Shown: positions 53,694 through 63,467, counted from the first letter of the stretch. The stretch is DNA of 64,000 bases from Shewanella sp. Isolate11 (GCF_022398315.1 NZ_JAKEVF010000004.1:306886-370885); one strand, 5' to 3'. Translations and numbers: made by a program. The notes: generated from the sequence alone by a model not told the origin.

Positions 53694-54205
53694 ATTACGT
53701 CTCCCTTTTGTTTATGATTGACTGGGAGCTGTTGTCCCTGTTTGACTAAATCTATCTCTCTTTGTTGCGTCCAAAGCCACAATTGCCAAAGCTGTTTGTC
53801 AGTTGGATTTAGTTGTAATGACTGATAAATCAGCTCTGCTGCTGATCTTAATTGTTCGATACCTTGCTCAACGGGCTGACCATAAGGGCTACTTTGCCAG
53901 TTGACCCTGACTGCTTGAGTTTGCAGTAGTTCTACTTGCTGCTGATGCTGCGCTTTGATTGACGCAAGGGTTAACAGTAGTTCGTTTGACGGTACGACTT
54001 CGGGCTGAGTCGTTACGAATTTTTGTCCTACCACTAAAGACAGCACTAACAGGCTAGCGATAGCAACTGGCTTCCAGTAGTGGTTTTTTTTCGCCAAAGG
54101 CGCATCCAAGCGACGTTCTATTTGCTGCCATAGATCTCGCTCAGGCGTGATCTCTTTTGTGGTATTAGCGATCAGACAATCCAGCTGTTCAGATTTTGTT
54201 GTCAT
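53690..54205 (-). CDS. probable anti-sigma factor-like membrane protein
   Basis: This is a 171-residue protein with a cytoplasmic N-terminus (~1-45, DLWQQIERRLDAPLAKK), one membrane span (~47-63, PVAIASLLVLSLVVGQKF) and a periplasmic helical remainder. The gene overlaps the ECF sigma gene start-to-stop (TGATG) and overlaps the DUF4097 gene by four bases. Position and topology fit an anti-sigma factor, but no zinc (ZAS) motif HxxxCxxC is visible, so the call rests on context. Confidence 0.65.
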   Translation of the reverse strand: MTTKSEQLDCLIANTTKEITPERDLWQQIERRLDAPLAKKNHYWKPVAIASLLVLSLVVGQKFVTTQPEVVPSNELLLTLASIKAQHQQQVELLQTQAVRVNWQSSPYGQPVEQGIEQLRSAAELIYQSLQLNPTDKQLWQLWLWTQQREIDLVKQGQQLPVNHKQKGDVI

Positions 54206-54741
54206 CAGATCATCTCCTGTAGCAGTTGCTTAGCTCTATGATATTGGGCCTTGCTGGTGCCTGGTGCGATATTAAGCCGTCTAGCGATTTCGTCATGCTG
54301 ATAGCCCTCTAAGGCAAACAGGACAAATACCATGCGGGCTCGTTCAGGCAGTCGCAGTAACAGTTTATCTAACACTTCGTAGTGCAGGTCGGTGCCACCG
54401 GTTTCGGCTGCGTGCTCCGCTGGTATCATTCTGGCCCAAAAGCTTTTCTGCTTCTTGATGGTGGTCAATGCTTGGTTTACTGTCAGGCTGTGAAGCCAGG
54501 TACTAAATTGACTTTGTCCATCAAATAAAGGCAGCTTTTGCCATAAACGCACAAAGGTCTCTTGAGTGGCTTCCTCGGCTAAATCTGGTTGCCCTGCCAA
54601 TCTAAAACACAGAGCATAAACTCGGCGATGATGTAGCTTATATAGCTCATGAAACGCGGCTTTATCACCTTGTTTAGCTTGTGTGATCAGTAAGCTATCA
54701 AAGTGTCTTAGTTCACTCTGCGGCGGTCGCAATACACTCAA
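54205..54741 (-). CDS. ECF-family RNA polymerase sigma factor
   Basis: This is a 178-residue sigma-70-family protein of the ECF group. Region 2 is LYKLHHRRVYALCFRLAGQPDLAEEATQETFVRLWQ (residues ~30-66; core-binding and -10 recognition). Region 4 is LPERARMVFVLFALEGYQHDEIARRLNIAPGTSKAQYHRAKQLL (~128-172; -35 recognition helix-turn-helix). It heads a tightly overlapping operon with a membrane-anchored likely anti-sigma factor and a DUF4097 protein, suggesting cell-envelope signal response. An autoregulated promoter would lie in 54742-54931, but I cannot point to a certain -35/-10 pair. Confidence 0.93.
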   Translation of the reverse strand: MSVLRPPQSELRHFDSLLITQAKQGDKAAFHELYKLHHRRVYALCFRLAGQPDLAEEATQETFVRLWQKLPLFDGQSQFSTWLHSLTVNQALTTIKKQKSFWARMIPAEHAAETGGTDLHYEVLDKLLLRLPERARMVFVLFALEGYQHDEIARRLNIAPGTSKAQYHRAKQLLQEMI

Positions 54742-54931
54742 TGTTGTTTCCCTGTGTGGTTATTATTTAATTAGACATGCCTTGGTACGAAAAAGGTTTA
54801 AAGCAAAATAAAAAATAATGAGAATTAAGTTTATTCCACTGCTAAGTCATTTAAGTGCTTAGTGGTGAATTTGCTGCTCGCATATGTTATGTTGCCAAAA
54901 TGTAAATAGGCTTGTTCATTAAGGGACATCA

Positions 54932-55363
54932 ATGACCACTAAAAAACTGTTACTTATTTTTACCTTACCTTGTGTGTATACCTTGCTCATTTTTTTCTTG
55001 ATACCACTTACTTATCGTTTGTTTTTACCTTTTATCGATATTTCTGTTGAGGGACCAAGCATGATCGCTTTGCTAAAGCTTGGTATTCCTCATGCTATTG
55101 GGGTGTTTGCTGCTGCAATAGTGACCGTAGTCATCATCGTTAAGTTTATCAATGAAAAAGTCTATGGACTGAGTCTGCTGGCGGGGTTGCCTATTGGTAT
55201 ATTTACCTTAGTGACTGCGTTGCAGTACCCCGAAATGAATGAAGGGTTCACCATGAAGGTTGGCATAAAAGATGCGCTAGTGATGATTGTTATGCCTTTA
55301 CTGACAATGGCACTTTTGAGCCGTTTATCGAAATTATCGAAAAGACAAGATTCAGTTAGCTAA
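54932..55363 (+). CDS. small integral membrane protein of unknown function
   Basis: This is a 143-residue protein with four predicted membrane segments (~6-28, 44-70, 76-94, 110-128) and short basic ends (MTTKK at the start, SKLSKRQ at the end). No transporter signature, conserved charged residue within the membrane, or partner gene is evident. It is divergent from the ECF sigma operon and ends at its own terminator. I do not recognise the family. Confidence 0.7.
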   Translation: MTTKKLLLIFTLPCVYTLLIFFLIPLTYRLFLPFIDISVEGPSMIALLKLGIPHAIGVFAAAIVTVVIIVKFINEKVYGLSLLAGLPIGIFTLVTALQYPEMNEGFTMKVGIKDALVMIVMPLLTMALLSRLSKLSKRQDSVS

Positions 55364-55393
55364 AACGCTTTGGGTTGGGGTTTATGATTTATC

Positions 55394-55418
55394 AAAGGCA
55401 CCTTATTAGGTGCTTTTT
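55394..55418 (+). terminator. terminator after the small membrane protein gene
   Basis: GCACCT pairs with AGGTGC around TATT, with A's before and T's after. Confidence 0.8.
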
Positions 55419-55528
55419 GTTGTTTATTGCTAGGGGGATAACGTTAAGCATTTGCAATGATTTACTTCGTATCCGTAGGCTATATACGGGTGATAATTGA
55501 ACAATATGTGGAAAGGAATAGCAGATAC

Positions 55529-55557
55529 AAAAAAACCTCGCTAAGCGAGGTTTTTTT
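55529..55557 (-). terminator. terminator downstream of tRNA-Phe
   Basis: CCTCGC pairs with GCGAGG around TAA, flanked by seven A's and seven T's, so it can act in both directions. It lies 30 bases beyond the tRNA 3' end. Confidence 0.88.
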
Positions 55558-55587
55558 GTTGAGAAGCTGTAAGCATCTCATTGAATA

Positions 55588-55663
55588 TGGTGCCCGAACC
55601 CGGAATCGAACCAGGGACACGAGGATTTTCAATCCTCTGCTCTACCGACTGAGCTATTCGGGC
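55588..55663 (-). tRNA. tRNA-Phe (GAA)
   Basis: This is a 76-nucleotide tRNA. The acceptor stem GCCCGAA pairs with TTCGGGC, CCA is encoded at the 3' end, the D-arm contains AGCTCAGTCGGTAGAGC and the T-arm contains GGTTCGATTCC. The anticodon GAA (plus-strand TTC at 55628-55630) is in the loop TTGAAAA. Confidence 0.98.
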
Positions 55664-55765
55664 AACGGGGTGCATTAAAAGGCTTTTGCGCATTTGAGTC
55701 AACTAATTTTTGAAAAATAGTGCTCAAGTAGAGCTGTTTGAATAAGATTTATTCGAAATGAATTT

Positions 55766-55798
55766 AAAATCACCTATTGGACTCAAATAGGTGATTTT
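55766..55798. terminator. terminator-like hairpin between bamD and tRNA-Phe
   Basis: AAAATCACCTATT pairs with AATAGGTGATTTT over 13 bases with a seven-base loop. It may act as a second stop for bamD or insulate the tRNA promoter. Confidence 0.7.
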
Positions 55799-55810
55799 GT
55801 CGCAGACAAT

Positions 55811-55832
55811 AAAAACCCCGTTAAAACGGGGT
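55811..55832 (-). terminator. terminator after bamD
   Basis: AACCCCGTT pairs with AACGGGGTT, and a T-run follows on the minus strand, 25 bases after the bamD stop codon. Confidence 0.88.
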
Positions 55833-55856
55833 TCATTTCAAAGCTAATTGTTAATA

Positions 55857-56612
55857 TTATTGCAATAGGTCATTATCGGGGAAGTTAGCTTTCATCACCA
55901 ATAATACATGATCCTTTAGTTTTTGCTGACCTAGCTCTTCGTAAGCGGTTGCCATGATCTCTAGGGCTTTTTCGGTCGATGGAGTATCAGGATATGACTC
56001 CATTACCGATTGTGCTCTAACGGCTGCTGCACTCCAAGCATTCATCTTGATATAATACTCCGCAACGGTAATGGAGTATTTAGCCAGGCGATTTTTCAAA
56101 TATTGCATACGTTTTTGCGCATCGGCAGCGTATTTGCTGTTAGGATAGGACTTTACCAATCGGGCAAAATCATTAAAGGCATCTTGTGCCGCCTTCGGAT
56201 CCCTATCTGTTCTGTCGATACCTAATACATCGTGGAACATATAGTTATCAGACTGCATGTTCACTAAGCCACGCATATAATAGACGTAGTCGATATCTTT
56301 ATGAGTCGGATTTAGGCGAATAAAGCGGTCGATGTTCGCGATACCAGAGGCTGAATCATCAAGCTTGTAGTAGGCGTAAATCAGGTCAAGTTGAACCTGA
56401 GTTTTATGGGCTCCGAAAGGATAGCGGGAATCTAAGGCTTCTAAAGAACGGACGGCTTTACTGTAATTGCCCAGTTCCATCGAAGTTCTTGCTTGTGTAT
56501 ACAAGACTTCAGGTGATGTTTTCGCCAGTGTATCATCTTCTGGGCTACTACTGCAGGCCGATAAAGCCAGTGATAACAAGGCAACAGCGGCGCCTTTAAC
56601 AAAATTATGCAT
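55857..56612 (-). CDS. bamD: outer-membrane assembly lipoprotein BamD
   Basis: This is a 251-residue lipoprotein of the BAM complex, which folds beta-barrel proteins into the outer membrane. The lipobox LALSAC cleaves before Cys20. The mature protein is five TPR-like repeats, with recognisable AQRMQYLKNRLAKYSITVAEYYIK- and RYPFGAHKTQVQLDLIYAYYKLDD-type family segments. It is divergent from rluD, the standard arrangement in gammaproteobacteria. It is essential in E. coli. Length and order of features are normal. Confidence 0.96.
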   Translation of the reverse strand: MHNFVKGAAVALLSLALSACSSSPEDDTLAKTSPEVLYTQARTSMELGNYSKAVRSLEALDSRYPFGAHKTQVQLDLIYAYYKLDDSASGIANIDRFIRLNPTHKDIDYVYYMRGLVNMQSDNYMFHDVLGIDRTDRDPKAAQDAFNDFARLVKSYPNSKYAADAQKRMQYLKNRLAKYSITVAEYYIKMNAWSAAAVRAQSVMESYPDTPSTEKALEIMATAYEELGQQKLKDHVLLVMKANFPDNDLLQ

Positions 56613-56735
56613 ACTTGAATTCGATTCTTTTAAGTTGTAGTTATGAATTTTTCCATTTCAGGATAAAATAGAAACAATCCGATTGTAACAGATAGCACTT
56701 TAATTTATGACCCCAAAACGCGGGTACGGTTCCTT

Positions 56736-57707
56736 ATGACACAAGAGATTAATCTAAAAAGCGAGATAACAGCAACACAAACCGGACAAAGATTGGATCA
56801 AACCTTGGCCGAGTTGTTTCCTGACTATTCCCGTACACGTATAAAAGAATGGATTTTAAATGGCTCCGTTTACGTCGATGGCGTAGCACACACTAAGCCA
56901 AGAGAAAAAGTGCTTGAAGGCCAAGAGGTCATCGTCGAAGCCACACTGGAAGAGGAAACCAAAGCCGAAGCGCAAGCGATTGAGCTGAACATTGTTTATG
57001 AGGACGAGCATATTATCGTTATCAATAAACAGGCGGGCTTAGTGGTTCATCCCGGTGCGGGTAATAGCGATGGCACGTTAATGAATGCCCTACTGCATCA
57101 TTGTCCATCTATCGAGTTAGTCCCAAGAGCGGGTATCGTGCATCGTCTTGATAAAGACACTACAGGTTTAATGGTGGTAGCCAAAACCGTTGAGGCACAA
57201 ACTCATTTGGTGGCAGCATTGCAAGCGCGCGAAATCGTGCGTGAATATGAAGCCTTAGTCCAAGGAGTGATTATTTCTGGTGGTACTGTCGATGCGCCAA
57301 TCGATCGCCATCCGACTAAGCGTACTCATATGGCTGTGGTACATAACGGTAAACCGGCGGTGACTCATTACCGTGTTGCGGAGAAATTCCGTGCTCATAC
57401 ACGCTTACGTTTACGCCTAGAGTCGGGGCGTACTCACCAGATCCGTGTACACATGGCACATATTGGTCATGTGTTAGTGGGTGACCCTGTTTATGCCGGT
57501 CGTCCGCGTCCACCTAAGGCGGTGACTCCTGAGTTTTTAGAAACCTACATGAGTTTCAATCGTCAGGCACTGCATGCGGTAAGACTTGAACTGGCACATC
57601 CTTTCACGTTGGAAATCATGAGCTGGCAGGCGCCTGTACCTGAAGATATGCAAACTCTGACTCGTGCATTACGTGAAGATACCAAAGCAAATCCTCAGGA
57701 GTATTAA
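56736..57707 (+). CDS. rluD: 23S rRNA pseudouridine(1911/1915/1917) synthase
   Basis: This is a 323-residue RluA-family enzyme. The S4 RNA-binding domain is at ~15-75 (GQRLDQTLAELFPDYSRTRI). The catalytic motif is GIVHRLDKDTTGLMVVAKT with the essential Asp. Family strands YEALVQG and LESGRTHQIRVHMAHIGHVLVGDPVY are intact. It makes three pseudouridines in helix 69 of 23S rRNA and is needed for normal large-subunit assembly. Its stop codon overlaps the pgeF start (TAATG), so the two are co-translated, as in E. coli. Confidence 0.97.
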   Translation: MTQEINLKSEITATQTGQRLDQTLAELFPDYSRTRIKEWILNGSVYVDGVAHTKPREKVLEGQEVIVEATLEEETKAEAQAIELNIVYEDEHIIVINKQAGLVVHPGAGNSDGTLMNALLHHCPSIELVPRAGIVHRLDKDTTGLMVVAKTVEAQTHLVAALQAREIVREYEALVQGVIISGGTVDAPIDRHPTKRTHMAVVHNGKPAVTHYRVAEKFRAHTRLRLRLESGRTHQIRVHMAHIGHVLVGDPVYAGRPRPPKAVTPEFLETYMSFNRQALHAVRLELAHPFTLEIMSWQAPVPEDMQTLTRALREDTKANPQEY

Positions 57708-58426
57708 TGCTCCCCGCTGACTGGCAGATCCCTGATGGTGTTAAACTTGCCTTTAGTGAGCGCACTTCGGGTGTCAGTCAGCCGCCATTTGATAGTTTGA
57801 ACCTTGGCGAACATGTGGGCGATGATCCACAGGCTGTGCTGCAAAACCGCCGACTGTTATCACTGCAATTGGGACTAACATCAGAACCGGCCTGGCTGAC
57901 TCAGGTACATGGTATCGATATCGTTGATCTTGATAGTGATGACAATCGAACTGCCGATGGCAGTGTTTGTCGCTCGACGGATCATGTCTGTGTGGTGATG
58001 ACTGCCGATTGCTTACCAGTGTTGATTTGCGATAAGCAGGCAACTCAAGTGGCCGCGGTACATGCTGGCTGGCGCGGATTGTGTAGCGGGATTATCGAGG
58101 CTGCAGTTGCGTCGTTTAATGCTCCTGCCGATGAATTATATGTTTACCTCGGTCCTTGTATTGGGGCTGATGCGTTTGAAGTGGGTTCTGAGGTCAGGCA
58201 AGCTTTTGTGTCTCAGCATCCACAAACCAGCCAGTATTTTATCCCTCAGGGAGATAAATACTTCGGCGATTTGCAGGGAATTGCTTGCTATCGAACTCAG
58301 GCATTAGGCGTGCAACACATCTATCAATTACCTCACTGTACTTACCGTTTGAGTGAGCGTTATTTTTCTTATCGCCGCGACTCTGTCACTGGACGAATGG
58401 CCTCTCTAATTTGGTTAGAAAAGTAG
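57707..58426 (+). CDS. pgeF: purine nucleoside phosphorylase/laccase-like protein, peptidoglycan editing factor
   Basis: This is a 239-residue YfiH/DUF152 protein. The conserved metal and active-site residues are seen in TQVHGIDIV (His), TADCLPVLICD (Cys), AAVHAGWRGLCSGI (His) and GPCIGADAFEVG. The family has purine-nucleoside and oxidase-like activities in vitro. In E. coli it removes mis-incorporated L-Ser from peptidoglycan precursors. It is translationally coupled to rluD and sits 110 bases before clpB, the usual gammaproteobacterial order. Confidence 0.94.
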   Translation: MLPADWQIPDGVKLAFSERTSGVSQPPFDSLNLGEHVGDDPQAVLQNRRLLSLQLGLTSEPAWLTQVHGIDIVDLDSDDNRTADGSVCRSTDHVCVVMTADCLPVLICDKQATQVAAVHAGWRGLCSGIIEAAVASFNAPADELYVYLGPCIGADAFEVGSEVRQAFVSQHPQTSQYFIPQGDKYFGDLQGIACYRTQALGVQHIYQLPHCTYRLSERYFSYRRDSVTGRMASLIWLEK

Positions 58427-58456
58427 CAATTTTTTACTGCTTTGCGTCGCCATCTG

Positions 58457-58485
58457 CTTGAAATAAGCAAAAATGCCCCCATCTA
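58457..58485 (+). promoter_or_regulatory. sigma-32 heat-shock promoter of clpB
   Basis: CTTGAAA (58457-58463) and CCCCATCTA (58477-58485) are separated by 13 bases. Both match the RpoH consensus almost perfectly, with clpB beginning 51 bases further on. Confidence 0.9.
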
Positions 58486-58535
58486 TAAATTAACAAAATA
58501 CTGAAGGTAAACTTCATAGTTAATTAGGAGGCTGT

Positions 58536-61109
58536 ATGCGACTCGATCGTATGACTAACAAATTTCAGATAGCAATCTCCGATGCTCAATCATTAGCGTT
58601 GGGGCGAGACCATCAGTTCATTGAACCTATTCATTTGATGATGGCGCTACTGAATCAAGACGGTGGCTCAATTCATCCATTACTGACTCAGGCTGGGATT
58701 TCGGTGAGCACATTACGCTCGTCACTTAGCCAAGAGTTAGAACGCTTACCACAAATTGAGGGGACTGGCGGCGATGTTCAGCTATCGCAAGCGCTGATCC
58801 GTTTACTCAATTTGTGCGATAAATTGGCGCAAAAGCGTAAAGACAAATATATCTCTAGTGAACTGTTTCTGTTGGCCGCATTAGATGGCAACGATGCGTT
58901 AGCGCAATGTTTGAAAAAGTCGGGGGCGACCCAAGAGCTGCTAGAGCAAACCATCCAGCAGGTGCGTGCCGGTAAGAATATCGATGATCCTAACGCTGAA
59001 GATCAACGTCAGGCATTAAAAAAATTCACTGTAGATCTAACCGAGCGTGCCGAGCAAGGTAAATTAGATCCTGTGATCGGTCGTGACGATGAGATCCGCC
59101 GCACTATCCAAGTGTTGCAGCGTCGTAGTAAAAACAACCCCGTTTTGATTGGCGAACCGGGTGTGGGTAAAACCGCGATTGTTGAGGGATTAGCTCAGCG
59201 GATCATCAATGGTGAGGTTCCTGAAGGCATTAAAAACAAGCGCGTATTGGCTCTAGACATGGGCGCGTTGGTTGCAGGTGCCAAATACCGAGGTGAGTTT
59301 GAGGAGCGTTTAAAAGCGGTACTGAATGAGCTTTCGCAAGAGGAAGGTCAGGTCATTCTATTTATTGATGAGCTGCATACTATGGTTGGCGCAGGTAAAA
59401 GCGATGGTGCGATGGATGCCGGTAATATGCTTAAACCTGCATTGGCGCGAGGCGAATTGCATTGTGTTGGTGCCACAACCTTAGATGAATATCGTCAATA
59501 TATTGAGAAAGATGCTGCCCTAGAGCGTCGATTCCAGAAAGTGCTGGTGGAAGAGCCTAATGTGGAAGACACCATCGCTATTTTACGAGGCCTGAAAGAA
59601 CGCTATGAGCTTCATCACCATGTCGAGATCACCGATCCGGCCATTGTGGCTGCAGCCAGTATGTCGCATCGTTATATTTCAGATAGAAAACTGCCCGATA
59701 AAGCTATCGACTTGATTGATGAAGCAGCGTCTAGTATCCGAATTCAAATTGACTCTAAACCTGAACCTCTCGACAAGCTTGAGCGTCGAGGAATTCAGCT
59801 TAAGTTAGAAGAGCAGGCCCTGAGTAAAGAGAGCGACGAAGCCAGTTTACGTCGATTAAAAACTTTGCGCAGTGAATTGAGTGAAGTCGAGAAAAAAGCG
59901 GCAGAGCTAAACGAAGTGTGGCACACCGAAAAAGCGGCATTGGCGGGCACTCAACACATTAAGGCGGATCTCGAACAAGCCCGATTGGATATGGAAGTGG
60001 CAAGACGTGCTGGTGATCTGACTCGTATGTCAGAGCTACAATATGGTCGTATTCCTGAGTTAGAGAAACAACTCGATCTAGCCTCGCAAGCTGAGATGCA
60101 GGATATGACTTTGCTGCGCAACAAGGTTACCGATGTCGAAATTGCCGAGGTGTTATCTAAGGCAACCGGTATTCCAGTTTCTAAGATGCTTGAAGGCGAA
60201 AAAGAGAAATTGTTGCAGATGGAGCAAGCGTTACATACCCGGGTTATTGGTCAAAACGAAGCGGTTGATGCGGTTTCTAATGCCATTCGTCGTAGTCGAG
60301 CCGGACTTGCCGACCCTCAACGTCCAATTGGTTCGTTCCTATTCCTCGGACCTACTGGGGTGGGTAAGACTGAGCTGTGTAAGTCGTTAGCTAAATTTTT
60401 GTTTGATACCGAAGCGGCTATGGTGCGCATCGATATGTCCGAGTTTATGGAAAAACATTCGGTGTCACGTTTAGTTGGGGCGCCTCCCGGTTACGTGGGT
60501 TATGAAGAGGGCGGTTATCTAACTGAGGCGGTAAGACGTAAACCTTATTCGGTGATTTTGCTTGATGAGGTCGAGAAAGCACATCCCGACGTGTTTAATA
60601 TCTTGCTGCAAGTGCTCGATGATGGACGTTTGACTGACGGCCAGGGGCGAACTGTTGATTTTCGTAATACCGTGGTGATCATGACGTCGAATCTCGGCTC
60701 AGATGTCATTCAAGAGCGTTTCGGTGTGGCGAGTTATCAAGAGATGAAAGCTGAAGTGATGAATGTGGTGACACACAGTTTCCGACCCGAGTTCCTTAAC
60801 CGTGTCGATGAAAGTGTGGTATTCCATCCGCTGGAAGCCGAGCATATCACCCATATCGCTCAAATTCAGATCGATAACCTAAAAGCAAGATTGGCTGAAA
60901 AGGATTTCGAACTTGAGGTTAGTGATGACGCATTAGCATTAATTGCAGAGGCGGGATTCGATCCGGTTTATGGGGCGCGTCCTTTGAAACGTGCGCTGCA
61001 ACAGGAAGTCGAAAACCCATTGGCGCAGCAGATTTTAAGTGGTCAACTGTTGCCGGGTACGCCGATTAAAGTGGAAGCCAGTGGCGGCGAACTCGCGTTT
61101 AGTCAATAA
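58536..61109 (+). CDS. clpB: ATP-dependent disaggregase ClpB
   Basis: This is an 857-residue Hsp100 chaperone. The N-domain (~1-145) is followed by AAA-1 with Walker A GEPGVGKT (~206-213) and Walker [10 protein letters not shown]. The long coiled-coil M-domain (~400-530) is what distinguishes ClpB from ClpA. AAA-2 has Walker A GPTGVGKT (~605-612), Walker [12 protein letters not shown] and the pore loop near [14 protein letters not shown]. Arg fingers and sensor-2 [10 protein letters not shown] are intact. With DnaK it rescues aggregated proteins. It is expressed from a clear sigma-32 promoter. The start [10 protein letters not shown] matches the family. Confidence 0.98.
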   Translation: MRLDRMTNKFQIAISDAQSLALGRDHQFIEPIHLMMALLNQDGGSIHPLLTQAGISVSTLRSSLSQELERLPQIEGTGGDVQLSQALIRLLNLCDKLAQKRKDKYISSELFLLAALDGNDALAQCLKKSGATQELLEQTIQQVRAGKNIDDPNAEDQRQALKKFTVDLTERAEQGKLDPVIGRDDEIRRTIQVLQRRSKNNPVLIGEPGVGKTAIVEGLAQRIINGEVPEGIKNKRVLALDMGALVAGAKYRGEFEERLKAVLNELSQEEGQVILFIDELHTMVGAGKSDGAMDAGNMLKPALARGELHCVGATTLDEYRQYIEKDAALERRFQKVLVEEPNVEDTIAILRGLKERYELHHHVEITDPAIVAAASMSHRYISDRKLPDKAIDLIDEAASSIRIQIDSKPEPLDKLERRGIQLKLEEQALSKESDEASLRRLKTLRSELSEVEKKAAELNEVWHTEKAALAGTQHIKADLEQARLDMEVARRAGDLTRMSELQYGRIPELEKQLDLASQAEMQDMTLLRNKVTDVEIAEVLSKATGIPVSKMLEGEKEKLLQMEQALHTRVIGQNEAVDAVSNAIRRSRAGLADPQRPIGSFLFLGPTGVGKTELCKSLAKFLFDTEAAMVRIDMSEFMEKHSVSRLVGAPPGYVGYEEGGYLTEAVRRKPYSVILLDEVEKAHPDVFNILLQVLDDGRLTDGQGRTVDFRNTVVIMTSNLGSDVIQERFGVASYQEMKAEVMNVVTHSFRPEFLNRVDESVVFHPLEAEHITHIAQIQIDNLKARLAEKDFELEVSDDALALIAEAGFDPVYGARPLKRALQQEVENPLAQQILSGQLLPGTPIKVEASGGELAFSQ

Positions 61110-61315
61110 CTGCTAGTTGCTCAAACCACCTTAAAGCAGGGTTGAGGTTGTGCTTAGATATTAGGTTCAAACTTATGCACTGAGATTGGTGTATTAGGTT
61201 TGAGCCTTTTATTATATTGGCTGATTAATCATCACACTCTTTGCAATCATGGTCGATTTCGTCTAGTTTGCAAAGAGTAAGTAAAGTCGATTTTGATACA
61301 TTGAAGGAGTAATGG

Positions 61316-61627
61316 ATGAAAGCAAAATTGGTCACGGTAGCGGCATTAACAATGATGATGTTTGGATGTAGTTCATCGCCTGAAAAAACCGAAGATACCT
61401 ATATTGGTGTGGGCAATGTCGAATACGATAGCCTATACCATTTTGGCTACAACACAGGGTGTCGCTATGCGGGGCAGGTAAAACAAGATCCTAATCTCGG
61501 TGACGTTGAATCGATGAAGGATGAAACTCTCGATGGCCTGAGTCAATTTGATAATGGTTGGGATGCAGGCACAAAAGCTTGTGAAGATGGTGTAAGCCGC
61601 TCAATGTATACGGTAAGTAAACAGTAA
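61316..61627 (+). CDS. small lipoprotein of unknown function
   Basis: This is a 103-residue lipoprotein with lipobox MFGC (Cys18) and a following SSSPEK, so it is likely sent to the outer membrane. The remainder is acidic and has two further Cys (GCRYAGQ and KACEDG) that could form a disulfide. GAAGGA precedes the ATG, and a bidirectional terminator follows. I do not recognise the family, and no partner gene is evident. Confidence 0.78.
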   Translation: MKAKLVTVAALTMMMFGCSSSPEKTEDTYIGVGNVEYDSLYHFGYNTGCRYAGQVKQDPNLGDVESMKDETLDGLSQFDNGWDAGTKACEDGVSRSMYTVSKQ

Positions 61628-61661
61628 TATAGCCAAAATCTAGATAACGCTTAGCGTAACA

Positions 61662-61687
61662 AAAAACAGACTCCGAGGAGTCTGTTT
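61662..61687. terminator. bidirectional terminator
   Basis: AAAACAGACTCC pairs with GGAGTCTGTTTT around GA, between the small lipoprotein gene and the convergent DUF4124 gene. Confidence 0.9.
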
Positions 61688-61716
61688 TACTTTGTGGCCT
61701 GAATGAAGGTGAAAGC

Positions 61717-62160
61717 TTATTGAGTACAGAACAGGCGTATGCGTTCTTGTTGGGCTGCAATTTGTTCTTGTCGTTGTTCTTCAGTCATTTTTTCCATTTC
61801 ACCAGTTTGAGCATTTTTTCTAGTGAGATTTGTATGGGTGTTGAGTACGTTTAGTTGGTGAGTGGCACTGTCACAGATCATCTTGGCTTGTTCTTTATCT
61901 TTTTGATTAATCTCATTTGCCGCAGCTTCCATTTCGCTAGGTACGGGTTCTTTGGCTGCCGAAGCACTGGGCGCAACAAAGCCGACTCTTTGCTGTTCAA
62001 TATCTTCGCTATACAGTTTTTCGGCCTGCTTTTCGGGCGGCATCTGCTGGCTATAATGAGTTACCCCTTTTTCATCCACCCACTTATATATAGTGGTCGC
62101 AAAAAGAGTAGGGCAAAAAAAGAGTACTAATAAAAGAGCGCAAAAACTTTTCCTAGTCAT
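61717..62160 (-). CDS. exported DUF4124-domain protein
   Basis: This is a ~147-residue periplasmic protein. The signal peptide begins at the ATG at 62160 (MTRKSFCALLLVLFF, cut after LFA), with GGATGA five to six bases upstream. A further upstream ATG at 62235 would put 25 charged residues before the signal and is rejected. The short DUF4124 domain follows (TTIYKWVDEKGVTHYSQQMP), then a helical Glu/Gln-rich tail with one Cys near the end (RLFCTQ). The domain's function is not known. It stands alone. Confidence 0.87.
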   Translation of the reverse strand: MTRKSFCALLLVLFFCPTLFATTIYKWVDEKGVTHYSQQMPPEKQAEKLYSEDIEQQRVGFVAPSASAAKEPVPSEMEAAANEINQKDKEQAKMICDSATHQLNVLNTHTNLTRKNAQTGEMEKMTEEQRQEQIAAQQERIRLFCTQ

Positions 62161-62316
62161 GATATTCATCCATAAAATAAGCGGTTCGGCATAAGCTGTA
62201 CTTTTGGGGGATGGTAAATGAAGCCTAGCTGACAATAGTGTTAACTGACCCCAAAAGTCATTATAAAAATCTGTGTTATCTTTAACTTAATCGAAGATAA
62301 CCTTGCTTTCCATTAT

Positions 62317-63141
62317 ATGCAAAATTTAAACAAAGAGTCGGCAAAGAACCGCGGTATCTATCTGTTACCTAATTTATTAACAACCGCCGGATTGTTTTCG
62401 GGCTTCTATGCGGTTATTGCCTCGATGAATGGACGCTTTGAGGAGGCTGCTATCGCCATTTTTGTCGCCATGCTGTTCGATGGATTAGATGGTCGAGTGG
62501 CAAGAATGACTAATACTCAAAGTGAATTTGGTGCCGAATATGACAGCATGGCGGATATGCTGTCCTTTGGCGTGGCGCCAGCTTTAATCGCTTACAACTG
62601 GGGGTTATCGGATTTAGGTAAGGTTGGATGGTTAGCTGCGTTTATCTATTGTGCAGGTGCAGCGCTACGTTTGGCTCGTTTTAACACTCAAGTCGGTGTG
62701 GCAGATAAACGATTTTTTCAGGGATTAGCCAGTCCCGCAGCTGCGGCCATCATCGCTGGTGCAATTTGGAGTGGCACGTATTATGAAATCAGTGGCTCAC
62801 AAGTCAGTTATTTACTATTACTGCTCACGGCGAGCTCTGGTATTTTAATGGTGAGTAATTTCCGGTATTACTCATTTAAAGATTATGACTGGCGCGGTCG
62901 AGTTAATTTTGTGGTGATACTCGCTTTGGTCGGCTTGTTTGTTGTGGTGTCGGTACAACCTGCCACGATTCTGTTTATCGTTTTCTGTCTCTACGCTATA
63001 TCCGGCCCGATTTATACTATTAGAACAGTAAAACAATTAAAGGTGAGTCATCTTGTAGGGGATGAATCTGAAGTCAGTAACAATGACCCAAACAAAAATG
63101 ACTCAACTACTTCAGACAGTGATGCTTCTAGACCGTCCTAG
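62317..63141 (+). CDS. pssA: CDP-diacylglycerol--serine O-phosphatidyltransferase
   Basis: This is a 274-residue membrane enzyme of the CDP-alcohol phosphatidyltransferase family (type II PssA, as in Bacillus and many marine gammaproteobacteria, not the soluble E. coli type). The catalytic motif DGLDGRVARMTNTQSEFGAEYDSMAD (D-G-x2-A-R-x8-G-x3-D-x3-D form) lies near residues 50-75. About seven to eight membrane helices follow, with a hydrophilic Asn/Ser/Asp-rich tail. It makes phosphatidylserine, the precursor of phosphatidylethanolamine. The ribosome site is weak. It is the last protein gene before the rRNA operon. Confidence 0.94.
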   Translation: MQNLNKESAKNRGIYLLPNLLTTAGLFSGFYAVIASMNGRFEEAAIAIFVAMLFDGLDGRVARMTNTQSEFGAEYDSMADMLSFGVAPALIAYNWGLSDLGKVGWLAAFIYCAGAALRLARFNTQVGVADKRFFQGLASPAAAAIIAGAIWSGTYYEISGSQVSYLLLLLTASSGILMVSNFRYYSFKDYDWRGRVNFVVILALVGLFVVVSVQPATILFIVFCLYAISGPIYTIRTVKQLKVSHLVGDESEVSNNDPNKNDSTTSDSDASRPS

Positions 63142-63439
63142 TATTTAGTTAGAGTCCTAGCCGAGTGATAGAGATGATATCTTGCAGCATATCTGTATCG
63201 GCGAACATATTTCTTTAACTTCATCCGCACGGCAGGTGAGATTTTTGGCAGAGTTCAATTATCTATGCCAGACTTATTTTCTTGGTAATAAGCCTGCTGA
63301 TAAAAGCACTGAGTAGATAAACTAAAGTCTATTGTTTTACCAAATGAGCATTTATCTAGTCATTTTGATGGAATTTAGTACTATTTGGATGTGTTTTGTT
63401 TGTTATTTGAACGTTTGGTCATTTTCTTCAAAAAAGCCC

Positions 63440-63467
63440 TTGCGCCCTTTCAATAACTCCCTATAAT
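63440..63467 (+). promoter_or_regulatory. rRNA operon promoter P1
   Basis: TTGCGC (-35) and TATAAT (-10) are separated by 16 bases. The GC-rich GCGC directly after the -10 is the discriminator typical of stringently controlled rRNA promoters, and an A-rich UP-like stretch lies just ahead. Bases 63142-63420 show no gene or feature I can assign. Confidence 0.85.

Noticed and set aside
55457..55678. Possible 73-residue gene on the plus strand
   Set aside because: It runs antisense through the whole tRNA-Phe gene and a terminator hairpin.
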